Shown here: positions 14,754-22,859 of the stretch, one piece after another
Numbering within the stretch: the first letter of the stretch is position 1
Layout: each line of letters opens with the position of its first letter
From: Echinometra lucunter
Taxonomy: Eukaryota > Echinodermata > Echinoidea > Camarodonta > Echinometridae
Direction: 5' to 3'
NCBI GenBank assembly: GCA_029962745.1
Contig: CM057157.1
Span: forward strand, 28,106,732 to 28,170,731
Length of the DNA: 64,000 bases
Program-made: the position numbers and the translations under genes
The notes under the pieces: generated by a model
Databases searched by the model: none
Told to the model about the DNA's origin: nothing
The model's input: the letters and a program-made list of their open reading frames with translations, nothing else

Positions 14754-14784
<31 letters not shown>

Positions 14785-17279
14785 GAGATTGATTGGTTGA
14801 TTGATTGGTTGATTGACTCTCCGCCGACTCTCCGACTGAAGAACTGAATGAATAGATAATAATTGATTGACTGAGTGAGTGAGTGAGTGGATGGGTGAGT
14901 GAATGAATGTCTGAATGACTGATTTAGGATGGAGTGAATGAATAAATGATGAAGTGAGTGACAGATGAATTGATTGAATATATTGATTCTCCATTGTGGA
15001 TGATTGCTTGCCTGTTTGCATCTTTTGATCGACTGTCTGGCTGTAGGATTGATTGCATGAAAAAGTGATTGACTGATTGATTGATTGATTGATTGATTGA
15101 GAGAGTGAGTGAGTGAATGAATGAATGGATGGCTGAATGAATGACTGACTGACTGACTAAATGAATGAATGAATAAATGAATGAAATACTAACTGATTGA
15201 AAGACAGATGTAGATGGTTAATTTGGTGTTAATTACTCTACAGAATGTTCGTGTTATACGTCACTACCAGTTCCTAGGCTGGCCAGGGGATAATCCTAAA
15301 CTGAACGACCAGAGCAAGTCACTGTTGATACAACTGATCAAGGCTGTGTACCGGTCATCTGAAGAATCTAAAGTGCTAGTTCATTGCATGTAAGTTCCTC
15401 CGAAGTCATAAAAATGTTAATTTGATTCTTAGTGCGAATTTAATAATGATTCACCCTAAAATCTTGATTAATAATGCAGTTCACTGCATGTACGTCATAC
15501 AAAGTCATACACATATTATTATTTACAATCTTGAGAGATGGGAGAGGGACAGAGCGGGGGTATAGGCATACTTTCTGTCAATCTTTATTTCAGACACATG
15601 ACTTTCTATACCAAAACAGTAGCAATAAAATAAAGGTACGGTTGGGTTGCCACTTTGAAAAAGAAAAAATGATCAAACAAACTATTAATAATTCCTGTCA
15701 TGAGCGGGTTAAAGCAGGGGCGGCGCTACAGGAAACAGTAAAAAGAAGAAAGAACATATATGGGGAAAGAGATGGTTGGGACATTTAACTATAATGATAC
15801 CCCTATTTTTTTCATTCAGAATGTAAATAAACTCACCCCCCCCCCCCCCATCAAAACACCCTGGCGCCGCCCCTGGGTTAAAGAGAAGACTGGGCCGTCG
15901 GAGGGGAGATACAAGAGGGATGAAGAAAGATGGGGAGACCCATGAGGGGTGAAGTTATGAATTAAGAGTTCACAGTGGATATCTTTGAAATAAACTTTAG
16001 AAAAATATACATTCTAAAATCTGTACTTTCGTCCACCTTACTTTACAAGGAATGGAGCTGGTCGTAGCGGTGTGTTTTGTGCCCTCAAGGCATGCATGGA
16101 GCAGATCTCAGAAGAGAATGCTGTTGATGTCTTCCAAACAGTCAAAGCTCTTCGGATAGACAGGATGAGGATGGTTGCCACAAAGGTTTGTCACTATGCT
16201 GAGTGGTGATGGAGGTGGTGATGGTGGTAGTGGTGGTGGCAGTGGTATTGTTGATGATGACAGTGGTGGTGGTGGTAGTGTTGATGATGGTGGTGTTGGA
16301 AGTGTTGATGGTGGTGGTGATAGAGATGATGATGGTGGTGTTGATGCATGGTGGTGGTGGTGATGTTGATGATAATAGTGGTGGTGGTGGTGGTGGTGGT
16401 ATTGATTATGGAAGTGGTTGTAGTTGTGTGAAGGATGATTACGGTGGTAGTGATCGTGGAATAGGTAGCGATTATGGTGGCAGGGGTGGTAATGGTGGTG
16501 TGGTGGTAGTGATGGCAGTTTGTTCCAGTGGTGGTGGTTTTGAAAATAGGTGGGATAGAGTGGTAGTGGATGTGAAAGGTGGTGATGTTGGTGGCAGTGG
16601 TGATGATCATGATGATGGTGATGGTTGTGATGAAATTGGTTGTGATGGTAGCAGTTCTTGAATATAGATGAAGTTTGGGGTAGTGGATACTATTGGTACT
16701 AGTGATGGCAATTGTGATAATGAGGGTAGTATCGTTGTTTGTCATGATGATGATGATGGTTGTGATGAATTTCGGTGGTGGTGGTGAAAGTGATGTGATG
16801 GGGTTGCAACAGGTGTCTGTACATCTACCTGTAAATGCGTTTATAATCTAACCTACAGTACATTGATTCAGACAATTATCGGGGGAACGTTTCATGAAAG
16901 GACTTGTCGGATGTTTTATCCGACAAAGTCTGTTTTATCCGACAGTTTCCATAGTAACGATGCTTCTCAGCCAATCAAAATCAAGGAAAGATGTTAGATC
17001 TGACAATTTGTCAGACAACAAATGTTGATGAAACGCTCCCCAGATAATCTCGTTTTTAATCTTTCGCAACAGGAGGAGTATCAACTCTGCTACGAAACCA
17101 TCCAGGAGTTCTTAAAACTCAGAGAAGAAGATGAGAAGACGGAAGACGAAGTCGAAGTCAGCGAAGAGATCGAAGTCGGTGAGGAGGTCGACAGCGGGAC
17201 ACAAACCGTTGAAGAAACGGACGCTGAGACAGAGACAGACCACGTCTATGAAAATGAAGCATTCTTTAGAGATGAGTAG
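663..17279 (+). CDS. Receptor-type protein tyrosine phosphatase, R2B-like, cytoplasmic part (5' partial)
   Basis: Fifteen exons join with matching phases into 600 codons plus stop: 663-750, 3232-3308, 4158-4194, 5354-5451, 5886-6008, 6667-6821, 8355-8490, 9773-9922, 10415-10514, 11417-11496, 13307-13447, 14375-14503, 15244-15389, 16050-16185, 17073-17279. The product would remove phosphate from tyrosine on membrane or junctional partners. D1 shows the pTyr loop KNRY, DYINAS, FW-WQ, the WPD loop, the P-loop [10 protein letters not shown] and the Q-loop VQTDEQ. D2 shows [22 protein letters not shown] and LVYDY, which are hallmarks of the PTPRK/M/T/U group (family knowledge). D2 has WPG in place of WPD and no Q-loop glutamines, so it is probably a pseudo-phosphatase. 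The C-tail is very acidic. The ectodomain and membrane span lie upstream of base 1. It converges on the minus-strand TIE-like gene. Confidence 0.95.
779..985. repeat. (AAT)n/(GAT)n microsatellite
   Basis: About 200 bases of AAT and GAT units just after the first RPTP exon. The long Asn- or Ile-rich open frames here are artefacts. Confidence 0.9.
1300..1695. repeat. (AAT)n(GAT)n microsatellite, probably a SINE tail
   Basis: About 390 bases of AAT/GAT units that run directly into the tail end of a reversed SINE at 1715. Confidence 0.88.
1715..1995 (-). mobile_element. SINE body, minus orientation
   Basis: It contains ttcttgtaaagtgc, then ggtacccactta and cctgggtcgagtgtggcaaa. Read on the minus strand, these match the body and tail of the SINE at 21055-21330 and the tails at 51030 and 55885. 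No clear tRNA head remains. Confidence 0.6.
2228..3016. mobile_element. Foldback element with inverted repeats of about 200 bp
   Basis: The left end has acaacaaaaaaagtaactcc and the right end its inverse. Both arms also share inverted copies of gtcacttttcaaaagtcac and catgcatgag. The centre (about 2480-2710) is unique with no clear gene. It lies in RPTP intron 1. Confidence 0.8.
3232..3308 (+). CDS. RPTP exon 2: D1 DYINAS segment
   Basis: The acceptor is tttcattacag and the donor is gtaagt. It encodes NNSRVVLEV and [13 protein letters not shown], the standard core strand of a classical PTP domain. The first two bases complete a Tyr codon from the previous exon. Confidence 0.93.
3328..3612. 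mobile_element. Degenerate foldback element with poly-C run
   Basis: The ends ccaggggcctttcgagga and ctcgaaatccgccactg are roughly inverted. It resembles the CAGGGGCGG family found elsewhere in the window but is more decayed. Confidence 0.4.
3787..4018. repeat. GGA/GAA-rich stretch and (GAT)n
   Basis: Purine-rich GGA/GAA units, then 17 or more GAT units at 3966-4018. Confidence 0.85.
4158..4194 (+). CDS. RPTP exon 3: micro-exon, D1
   Basis: A 37-base exon between tatgtag and gtaagt encodes [12 protein letters not shown]. This corresponds to the AYIATQGP motif; the Gly codon is split over the intron. Confidence 0.9.
4651..4950. mobile_element. Palindromic element with ATTCACTC motifs
   Basis: The arms share cattcactctgttaggggtga and its inverse near 4895-4925, with a central palindrome tgatcactca...tgagtgatca. 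It ends in a T run at 4923-4945. No coding capacity. Confidence 0.7.
5155..5260 (+). mobile_element. SINE fragment with tRNA-type B box
   Basis: Contains gggttcgatccccgg, a tRNA B-box region, then gtctttgagcaaggcat, close to the same part of the SINE at 21055. The 5' half is missing. Confidence 0.5.
5354..5451 (+). CDS. RPTP exon 4: D1 FW--W motif
   Basis: It starts after cccgaag and ends before gtgagt. It encodes [11 protein letters not shown] followed by [10 protein letters not shown], matching the DFWRM(I/V)W motif of classical PTPs. Confidence 0.92.
5886..6008 (+). CDS. RPTP exon 5: D1 YWP segment
   Basis: 41 codons with [15 protein letters not shown] and VIREFIVFK, all standard in D1. 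The donor is gtatag. The last bases of the exon and the start of its intron are duplicated just downstream (6101-6221). Confidence 0.92.
5991..6221. repeat. Tandem duplication including the end of RPTP exon 5
   Basis: The segment of about 115 bp from ttcatcgtctttaag through the intron start is repeated from 6107 with about 90% identity by eye. It includes a copy of the exon end and donor (catctttgag|gtatag). Confidence 0.8.
6365..6600 (+). mobile_element. 3' end of a non-LTR retrotransposon (LINE)
   Basis: Translation reads [18 protein letters not shown], the usual C-terminus of L2/CR1-type reverse transcriptases (AP-LWN-LP), then agtgctatataaaag and a short cattg repeat tail. Only the tail of the element is present. 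Confidence 0.55.
6667..6821 (+). CDS. RPTP exon 6: D1 WPD loop
   Basis: It encodes [14 protein letters not shown], which holds the catalytic Asp, and ends in LLVHC, the start of the P-loop, split by a phase-2 intron. The 3' part of the exon with its donor is duplicated at 6967-7035. Confidence 0.93.
6754..7143. repeat. Tandem duplication (213 bp offset) including half of RPTP exon 6
   Basis: Bases 6754-6930 reappear at 6967-7143 nearly unchanged. The copy carries the codons for [20 protein letters not shown] but its end reads tgcgg in place of tgcag before the donor. Confidence 0.88.
7060..7379. mobile_element. Foldback element with internal repeats of about 55 bp
   Basis: Begins ggcccagtttcataaagc and ends in its rough inverse (ggtttatgaaacatgg). 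Inside are four copies of a unit with gctactgaaatcct and attggctatgagtaga. Part of it is also present at 6847-6960. Confidence 0.65.
7467..7532. repeat. (GA)n microsatellite
   Basis: About 65 bases of GA dinucleotides with two G insertions. Confidence 0.9.
8355..8490 (+). CDS. RPTP exon 7: D1 catalytic P-loop
   Basis: Joined to the previous exon it gives [10 protein letters not shown], a perfect HCX5R(S/T)G signature, followed by [16 protein letters not shown] with the start of the Q-loop. The donor is gtaagt. A 0.5 kb hexamer satellite begins about 12 bases beyond it and stays open in this frame. Confidence 0.95.
8503..9035. repeat. Hexamer satellite (GGATAT)n/(GAATAT)n
   Basis: Over 500 bases of 6-mers, pure GGATAT at 8537-8640, then mixed GAATAT/GGATAT blocks. 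It starts about 12 bases after the donor of the D1 P-loop exon. Open frames of 140-218 codons in several frames are by-products of the 6-base period. Confidence 0.95.
9773..9922 (+). CDS. RPTP exon 8: end of D1 and linker
   Basis: 50 codons beginning [14 protein letters not shown], the helix that closes D1 and supplies the last Q-loop Gln, then the linker [11 protein letters not shown]. The acceptor is ttttgcag and the donor is gtgag. Confidence 0.93.
10415..10514 (+). CDS. RPTP exon 9: inter-domain linker and D2 start
   Basis: 33 codons ending [12 protein letters not shown], the D2 counterpart of the KNRY loop with the Tyr replaced by Asp. It ends in phase 1. Confidence 0.88.
10594..10745. 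repeat. CCGGGTCA-rich inverted repeat
   Basis: Several copies of ccgggtca and its inverse or near variants (tgaccc, ggtcat) in 150 bases suggest a small foldback element with unclear ends. Confidence 0.4.
11130..11416. repeat. Imperfect tandem duplication before RPTP exon 10
   Basis: Units share attcgttgcaaaagttattt-like and gatcacacaagaaggtaaac-like stretches about 150 bp apart. The second copy ends at the exon's acceptor. Confidence 0.65.
11417..11496 (+). CDS. RPTP exon 10: D2 DYINAS segment
   Basis: It begins by completing an Ile codon, then [10 protein letters not shown] and [11 protein letters not shown]. The donor is gtaagt. The preceding intron holds an imperfect tandem duplication ending at the exon's acceptor. 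Confidence 0.9.
11982..12335. mobile_element. Foldback element with GTGCA-rich core, copy 2
   Basis: Ends cacactaagaaaaaaagggt and its inverse at 12315-12335. The core is full of gggtgcaa/ttgcaccc in both directions, and the copy is reversed relative to 154-497. Confidence 0.8.
12860..13110 (+). mobile_element. Decayed LINE 3' end
   Basis: One frame reads [12 protein letters not shown], a stop, [11 protein letters not shown] and [16 protein letters not shown], the C-terminus of an L2/CR1-type reverse transcriptase with a stop where Trp is expected. A ctatataaaaact and ATT-rich tail follows. Confidence 0.65.
13307..13447 (+). CDS. RPTP exon 11: D2 VTQ-PLPNTV-DFW
   Basis: 47 codons with [20 protein letters not shown] and [13 protein letters not shown]. 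The PLPNTV-DFW-LVYDY pattern is typical of R2B D2 domains. Confidence 0.93.
13490..13640. mobile_element. hAT-like MITE (CAGGGGCGG family), copy A
   Basis: Ends cagggggcggc and gcgccgcccctg are inverted. The flanks repeat atacact. Inside are a poly-A/GAA stretch and a poly-C run. Short TIRs beginning CAGGG with about 8 bp target duplications point to hAT transposons (family knowledge). Confidence 0.7.
14375..14503 (+). CDS. RPTP exon 12: D2 QYWP segment
   Basis: 43 codons with [15 protein letters not shown], matching the D2 QYWPE-G---YGP motif. A (TGAT)n microsatellite follows in the intron. Confidence 0.9.
14660..15200. repeat. (TGAT)n and related GAGT/GAAT microsatellite
   Basis: About 130 bases of pure TGAT at 14668-14790, then degenerate TGAT, GAGT and TGAATGAA units to 15200, filling most of the intron between RPTP exons 12 and 13. 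Confidence 0.92.
15244..15389 (+). CDS. RPTP exon 13: D2 degenerate WPD loop
   Basis: It encodes [18 protein letters not shown], where the general-acid Asp of WPD is Gly, and ends LVHC before a phase-2 intron, as in D1. Confidence 0.92.
15714..15876. mobile_element. hAT-like MITE (CAGGGGCGG family), copy B
   Basis: Ends caggggcggcgc and ggcgccgcccctg, flanked on both sides by ggttaaag, an 8-bp target duplication. It carries the same poly-C run and atcaaaacaccctgg as the other copies. Confidence 0.8.
16050..16185 (+). CDS. RPTP exon 14: D2 CX5R loop
   Basis: Joined, the loop is [14 protein letters not shown], close to the HCLNGGGRSG typical of R2B D2. It ends RMRMVATK, so the Q-loop is lost. 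It uses an atypical acceptor, ttacaag. Confidence 0.92.
16198..16660. repeat. (GGTGGT)(GAT) minisatellite
   Basis: About 460 bases of GGT and GAT units starting 13 bases after the donor of the D2 CX5R exon. Gly/Asp- and Val/Met-rich open frames here are artefacts. Confidence 0.9.
16881..17040. mobile_element. Palindromic MITE (GGGGAGCGTTTCAT family), copy 1
   Basis: Ends gggggaacgtttcatgaaa and gatgaaacgctccc are inverted, with inner repeats ttgtcggat/atccgacaa. An inverted copy lies at 43708. It ends 32 bases before the last RPTP exon. Confidence 0.85.
17073..17279 (+). CDS. RPTP last exon: end of D2 and acidic C-terminus
   Basis: It starts [14 protein letters not shown], the last D2 helix, then runs into about 45 residues rich in Glu and Asp, ending [12 protein letters not shown] and tag. 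The Tyr in HVYEN could be a phosphorylation site (inference). A foldback element ends 32 bases before the exon. Confidence 0.93.
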   Translation, partial: EEYQLCYETIQEFLKLREEDEKTEDEVEVSEEIEVGEEVDSGTQTVEETDAETETDHVYENEAFFRDE

Positions 17280-17404
17280 ATGAGTGATCTCATCGTAGTC
17301 ATGAAAAGAGGGTTTTCGTTGTCCCTAGCCTTCACCGCTATGTCCAATTTTAGGGCCGATCTAGTGATTGATTGCATCTCATTCGTCTAACAACACAGTG
17401 AGCA

Positions 17405-17565
17405 ACTAGCTGTTTTGTAGCCGTTTTGTAGCCTGTTTTTTTTTTTTCTCTCTCTCTTTTGTAGCCGTTTTGTAGCCCTTTTGAAAACGGCTAGAAAACG
17501 GCGAATTTTGTCCAATTAGATTTCTCCATAGGAAATTGTACACGAAACGGCTACAAAACGGCAAA
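17405..17565. repeat. Inverted repeat with GTAGCCGTTTTGTAGCC motifs
   Basis: Two copies of tagccgttttgtagcc face two inverted copies (acggctagaaaacggc, acggctacaaaacggc) about 100 bases away. Confidence 0.6.
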
Positions 17566-17614
17566 TTTTGTGCACTCTGCGCAGCTTGGTTCACTGTGCA
17601 ACCAATCAGAAGCG

Positions 17615-17990
17615 CACTCCCGCTGAAGGTGGGATTGATTGTATCTTTTGCGTTCAACAACATTCAGAGCTCGCATATAACATGCTGCGATTGATCACGT
17701 CATCTTCTGGTGACATCCCTTTTCGATTTGTGAATGATTGCATTTTTATTCATCAAACAACCAATCAAAATTTAGCTGTGATTGTTTGCATCCCATTCGT
17801 ATAACAACCAACTAAAGGCGTACTTCCGCTGAAGGTGCGATTGATTGCATCTTCTGCGTTCAACAACCATTCAGAGCTGGCTTATAACATGCTGCCGCGA
17901 TGATCACGTCTTCTTCTCGTGACATCCCTTTTTCGACTTGTGAATGATTGCATTTTTATTCATCAAACAACCAATCGAAACGGAGCTGTG
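17615..17990. repeat. Tandem duplication, about 200 bp period
   Basis: ccgctgaaggtg, gcgttcaacaa, ataacatgctgc and catttttattcatcaaacaa each occur twice about 200 bases apart. Confidence 0.75.
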
Positions 17991-18842
17991 ATTAATTCTG
18001 TTGCGTCTGATAATTCGGCCCCAGCATCCAATCAAAGTGAAGATTCGTTGCATCTCATTTTACTCAACTCATGGCACAGAGGCTGAAAAATCTGTGAATA
18101 CATGTAGCTGAATTTATTCTTCAGTATCCAGTCAGAATAAAGGATTTCGCAGGTAAAAACCTTTCTGCAGATTGGGTGATAAACTGTTTTCACTGGATCA
18201 CGTTTCAAGCTGTTAAGCTCAGGTCTGTGACAACGAAAAACTGTTAAAGTTGTCAACAGCTGTTCACTACGTAGTAAACATGCAACCTTCGGAAATCGAA
18301 TACTTTTTCTAGCTCAAATTCCAGATATGTCATGAATAGATTACTGGGAACAATGTACCTACAAAGTTTCCTCTATTTGCAGTGGTAGCGATTCAAATCA
18401 TAGTATTAGTCCTACATGGCAAAATAAACCAGAAAATGACATTTTCGCTGACAAATAATGTATTAAAGCAGTACTACTTATTCTTATGCCTTTAAAATAT
18501 ATGCTTTGATGATATACAATTTGATATTTATTTCGAATATATATGATTTGATATCATACGCAGTTAGTGGAAAAAGGTGTACCTGTATCGCAAATAGTAT
18601 GTAACTTGACATTAACTGGAAATATATACCTTTATACAAAGATTGTGTCTGTTTTTTTCCTTGATTGATTCAATTTTTATATTTGAAATTGATTACTAGA
18701 TGTATTTGAAATCATATTTCCATTTCTCTGACCAAAAAGAATTAGAGGATTAATTCTTTCATGGAAGGCGAATGAATTATTTCCCTCGTACAAATATTAC
18801 ATTGATATCCCTCGTACAAATATTAAATTAACATTTAACTTG

Positions 18843-19168
18843 AATATGAAGTGCCAAATGCTGAAGTCCACGCGGAAGCTGATGATATTTTAGTTTTTTT
18901 AAAATGGGGGTGTCTTGCCCATGCAGTTTTTCCAGTTTTAACCATGTGTGTCTGCATTTCCCATGATCTCAATTAAATTGTGGCAAAAAATATACTTTGC
19001 AATAAAAATGTAAGTAAACAAAAGTAACGTTAATCTACGTCTGCATATTTCACCTTAAGCTGATGCAATTTATAGCAACTGATAATCCTATTTGGCTTGC
19101 CATATTCAAGTCGTTGGTAAAGGCATTCGTAACTATACGAACAGCTTAAGAACCCCCCCCCCCCCCCC
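18843..19168. mobile_element. Truncated copy of the 30.4 kb foldback element
   Basis: From gaagtgccaaat through ctgcatttcccatgatctca, atctacgtctgcatatttca and gtcgttggtaaaggcat it matches the inverse strand of 30410-30734. One terminal repeat is missing. The part near 18900 (gggggtgtcttgcccatgca) also recurs at about 24675. Confidence 0.7.
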
Positions 19169-19319
19169 TGTTATATTCTGGTGTTTACAGGTAAATCATG
19201 CATAACTTGATTCACGATAGTTAAGGATGTATTTCAATTAGATGATAATAACCTGGCATTTAATACTTTTTCCAAAACAAGGGATAACATGTGGCATTGA
19301 CTTGTGTCGTTCTTTTTTG

Positions 19320-19705
19320 TCTATGTTTTTTTAGTGATGATTAACTTCACAATTCCAAATCTTCATGATATACACCGCCACTATATGGTGACAAAATGCA
19401 AAGGGTTTTTTGTTGTTGTTTTTGCTGATGTTTTTGTTTTTGTTTTTTGTGATGATTAACTTCACAGTTCCAAATCTTCATGATATACACCGCCACTATT
19501 TGGTGACAAAAATGCAAAGGGTTTTTTGTTGTTGTTTTTGCTGATGTTTTTGTTTTTGTTTTTGTTTTTGTTTTTGTTTTTTGTGATGATTAACTTCACA
19601 ATTCAAAATCTTCATGATATACACCGCCACTATTTGGTGACAAAAATGCACAGGGTTTTTAGTTGTTGTTTTTGCTGATGTTTTTGTTTTTGTTTTTTGT
19701 TTCTT
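19320..19705. repeat. Three-unit tandem repeat with TTTTTG runs
   Basis: Unit of 110-140 bp: gatgattaacttcaca, ttcatgatatacaccgccac, ggttttt and (TTTTTG)n. Three copies begin near 19336, 19451 and 19585. Confidence 0.88.
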
Positions 19706-21054
19706 TTGCTTCAATTCACCATTGTAATGTTGTAAAGTATTATATGGACATATTTATACGTTATCACACAGACATAATTCTTCGCTGAACTTTACAGTTA
19801 TTTGGTGCAATTGGCTTTTCTCCTATATTTCAAGTTTGAATATTTTAAACTAAAGTTGATTTTATTTTAAAAATATTTGACCTATAGAGATGACGAATTC
19901 GACCTCAAATTGTTGAAATATGTAGTTTAGTGAAACTTCTGAAATAATCATATGTATGCACTTTCTGAAACAGGTATGATAACCAGGACTACACCTAACC
20001 ATGTTAGGCGTAAAAAGCTTGCGTAGATGATAAATAATAAGGCGTGAAATTCAGGATAAGGGTTTCAGTTAGCTCCCACCCCCCCCCCCTTTTTTTTCCT
20101 TGTCTAGTTTTCATTGCCGGTACCGTTTGGATTTCTAGATATTCTACGCAATTTTCCAGACTTAATAGCGATCTTACACTTGGAAGTTTTTGAACAGTTA
20201 CGCCTTTTCTTTTGTCTACTTCCAACGTAACACCGCGATTTATTAATTCAGCATCATCATTGACGTTTATAGTCCACTTTTCCAACTCTGTAGGGTTGGA
20301 CAGTTCATTTCCTTGATAGCTGTTCTCCGCGCTCTCCTACCAAGTGGGTCTATGTGGGAGATATCAGTGGTGTACTCGTGTGTAGAACACAGAACTAGAA
20401 AGCGTCTTCTAGTTCTGTGGTCTAGAAGTGTCTAGAAGTATATTTTCTTGTATTCATAAGCCTTAACTCCCAGGCACGCTAAATCGTAGATTTGTTCTTA
20501 ATGATTAGTCATGAATGGACAGTGGTTACAGGAGTAGAGAATAGACGCTAGCTTGAATTACAACGAAATGAGGGTTGCGCAGCTCATGAGAAATACCGTA
20601 TTTTCTATGCTTGTACATGTATGTAAAATGGATATAATCGTATATGAAAGACACTATTTTCCTCATCCTGATAATTATTTCAGCATTTTATGCTTTTGTA
20701 GTAAAATAAAAAGTTTATGTTATTGAAGATGTGTGTTGTTTCCGTGAGTCGTCTTCTGAAAAAGTTAACATTGCCACTTCGAAAATGAGAGAACTCTTTT
20801 TATGAAAAGTATGATATCAGTTTGAATTCTAGGGTGAGGGATCTTACTTTGGATGGAGACTTAAATACAATTGGAGAAAAGGTTAGACCATCAGCGAGAG
20901 TTAGAGCTTGAGAAAAGAATAGTAAAAGGGGGGAAAAAGACATATTTTCTACGTCTCACTGTACTTTTCTATTTATAAACGGAAGAAAATATTCTTGGGG
21001 ATGTGATATACGTTTGATTACGTTACGACTATCATAGATATGACCATGAATGTG

Positions 21055-21330
21055 GAGGTCTCTTGGTGTAGTGGTTTATTCACTTGACTCTCAATAAAAA
21101 GGGCTGAGGGTTCGAATCCCAGTCCAGCACAGGCGTCTTTTGGCAAGACACTAGTACTATCCGCATTTGCCACTCTCCACTCAGGTGTTAAATGGGTACC
21201 CGGTTGCATGCGAACGTAAATGTAGTTAGATTGGCGTGTGTGCTCTTGTATATTGGCGCCCGGAAGGGACACTCCCCAGGGAGTTAAGATGGTGCACTTC
21301 ATTTGTCGAATAGCGATTGAATCCAATGAC
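21055..21330 (+). mobile_element. tRNA-derived SINE, near full length
   Basis: The head has an A-box-like tggtgtagtgg and a B box ggttcgaatccc about 45 bases apart, as in a tRNA. The body follows with ggcaagacact, ttgccactctcc and aaatgggtacccgg. It would be copied by LINE machinery from a pol III transcript (family knowledge). The tRNA fold itself is too degenerate to be a gene. Confidence 0.75.
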
Positions 21331-21348
21331 CGGGGTAAAAATGATTAA

Positions 21349-21775
21349 GCCAGCCGCACGCTATACGATCCGACTGCGACCCGACTGCGACCCGATTTTC
21401 GAACAAATGGTATTTAGCATTGAATATGAAAGTTTAAACAAGTAAAATGATCTTATCTGAAGTTAAGAAAAATGATAGGAATACTAAAATCGAAATATTG
21501 GTTAACTGCAAGCCTTGTGGTAGGAGTAAGGCCAAATCGGCTTCAAATCGTAGCCAATTGCAAGATTGCTATGACGTCATTACGATTCGGAATCGAGTTC
21601 GCTTTTATTCCTACAGGGAGGCTCGCAATAGCCCGGAATTTCGATTTTTGTATTCATACGACTATTCGCAACTTTGATCATTAAGATTTCATATGTTTGA
21701 ATGTTCATATCAAACGCTATCACAAATTTTTCCAAAATCGGATGGCAGACGGATCGTATAGTGTGCGCCGGGCTC
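21349..21775. mobile_element. PIF/Harbinger-like MITE (AGCC...GCAC family), copy 1
   Basis: Ends agccagccgcacgctatacg and cgtatagtgtgcgccgggct are inverted. Inner sequence (gactgcgacccga, gatagg-aatac) is shared with 36170-36573. No coding capacity. Confidence 0.75.
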
Positions 21776-22719
21776 TATATATGTACAGTGCTCAGAAACG
21801 TAGTATGTTAATAAGCACCGTATAAATGTAATTATTATATTATATTTCAGGTTATATATCTCTTCCTATAGGATGTGTGTTGCCAGGGCAATATCAGCTA
21901 CACATCTGCAGCTAATTTCCAATTTAATGTCGTTGTATACTCATATGATACTGTATAGATAGCATAGTGGGAATATGAATAAATTTTATTTATTTTCCAA
22001 TCACGACATAAAAAAGACATTACACACAAAATAGGATAAAAACGAATGTGATTATTTAAAAAAAGAAGATATATGATGACCGACTGAAAAGCCCAGGCCT
22101 TCAGCTTTATTAATATTACACAGCTGTTCTGCGATGAGGTCAGGATCATGCACATTATTGAATGAAAAATAAATATACTTACATAAAGAAGCAAAATTGT
22201 GTTACTACTTTCAGTCGCAAAATAAATACATACATTAACCTCCCCCCTTTCCCCGTCTAAGTACATTGGTAAAATATTAGGCTATTTCTACCATGACATT
22301 CGTTTCCCTTCTCTGACTCTCAAGTCATAGGTATTCCCTTAATTTTCTCTTAAATGAGCAAAGTTTTCTATTTTCTTCATATTATTGGGAAGGAAATTCT
22401 AATGTCTTGTACCAATGTAATAAAAAGAAATTCCTATACTACCTACTCTTTCTGGTAAGTTAAGTTAAATCGGCTATTTCTTGTATCGTAATTATGCAAG
22501 TCAGTATGAAATAAAAACTTCGGCGTATAAAGAAGCGTTCTTCTTAAGAGGTTTTCAAACTATTAGTTGATTTCATGGCAAAAGGAAGGTTGCTTTATTA
22601 AAGGAAGACTAATATGGTGATCCAATGTCCAAAAATATTCTGCGGAAACGCTTTGCTTACACCGCTTAGGCACCCTCTCACATCACGTGATGCGTCTCCC
22701 CAGTTAGGCATGTGGTCAC

Positions 22720-22857
22720 CTGGGCCCCGTAACACAAAGCTTAGCGATTGATTGTACAATAAATTTTTGCGATTGATTGCACATAGTGGTCAATGCAACC
22801 AATCGCAAAGATCAATCGTACGATCAATTGCTACGCTTTGTGTTACGGGGCCCCTGG
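22720..22857. mobile_element. Small palindromic MITE
   Basis: Begins tggggcccc-like tgggccccgtaacacaaagc and ends in its inverse gctttgtgttacggggcccc. Inner gcgattgatt/aatcgcaaa repeats are also inverted. Confidence 0.8.
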
Positions 22858-22859
22858 TC

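Larger units (their letters stand above)
17280..18430 (+). other. Probable 3' UTR of the RPTP gene with internal repeats
   Basis: No open frame of note follows the stop. The stretch contains inverted copies of a tagccgttttgtagcc motif (about 17405-17565) and a tandem duplication of about 200 bp (17615-17990). The first clear AATAAA lies at about 18423. The transcript end is inferred only. Confidence 0.35.
18431..20690. other. Intergenic repeat-rich stretch
   Basis: Between the probable RPTP 3' end and the SINE region. It contains a truncated foldback copy (18843-19168), a poly-C run (19153), a three-unit tandem repeat (19320-19705) and a short coding-like frame on the minus strand (about 20080-20335, see findings). 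No gene is supported. Confidence 0.5.

Noticed and set aside
16194..16745. 183-codon Thr/His-rich frame on the minus strand
   Set aside because: Complement of the GGT/GAT minisatellite.
21055..21130. tRNA gene
   Set aside because: A and B boxes are present, but no cloverleaf forms and SINE body sequence follows.
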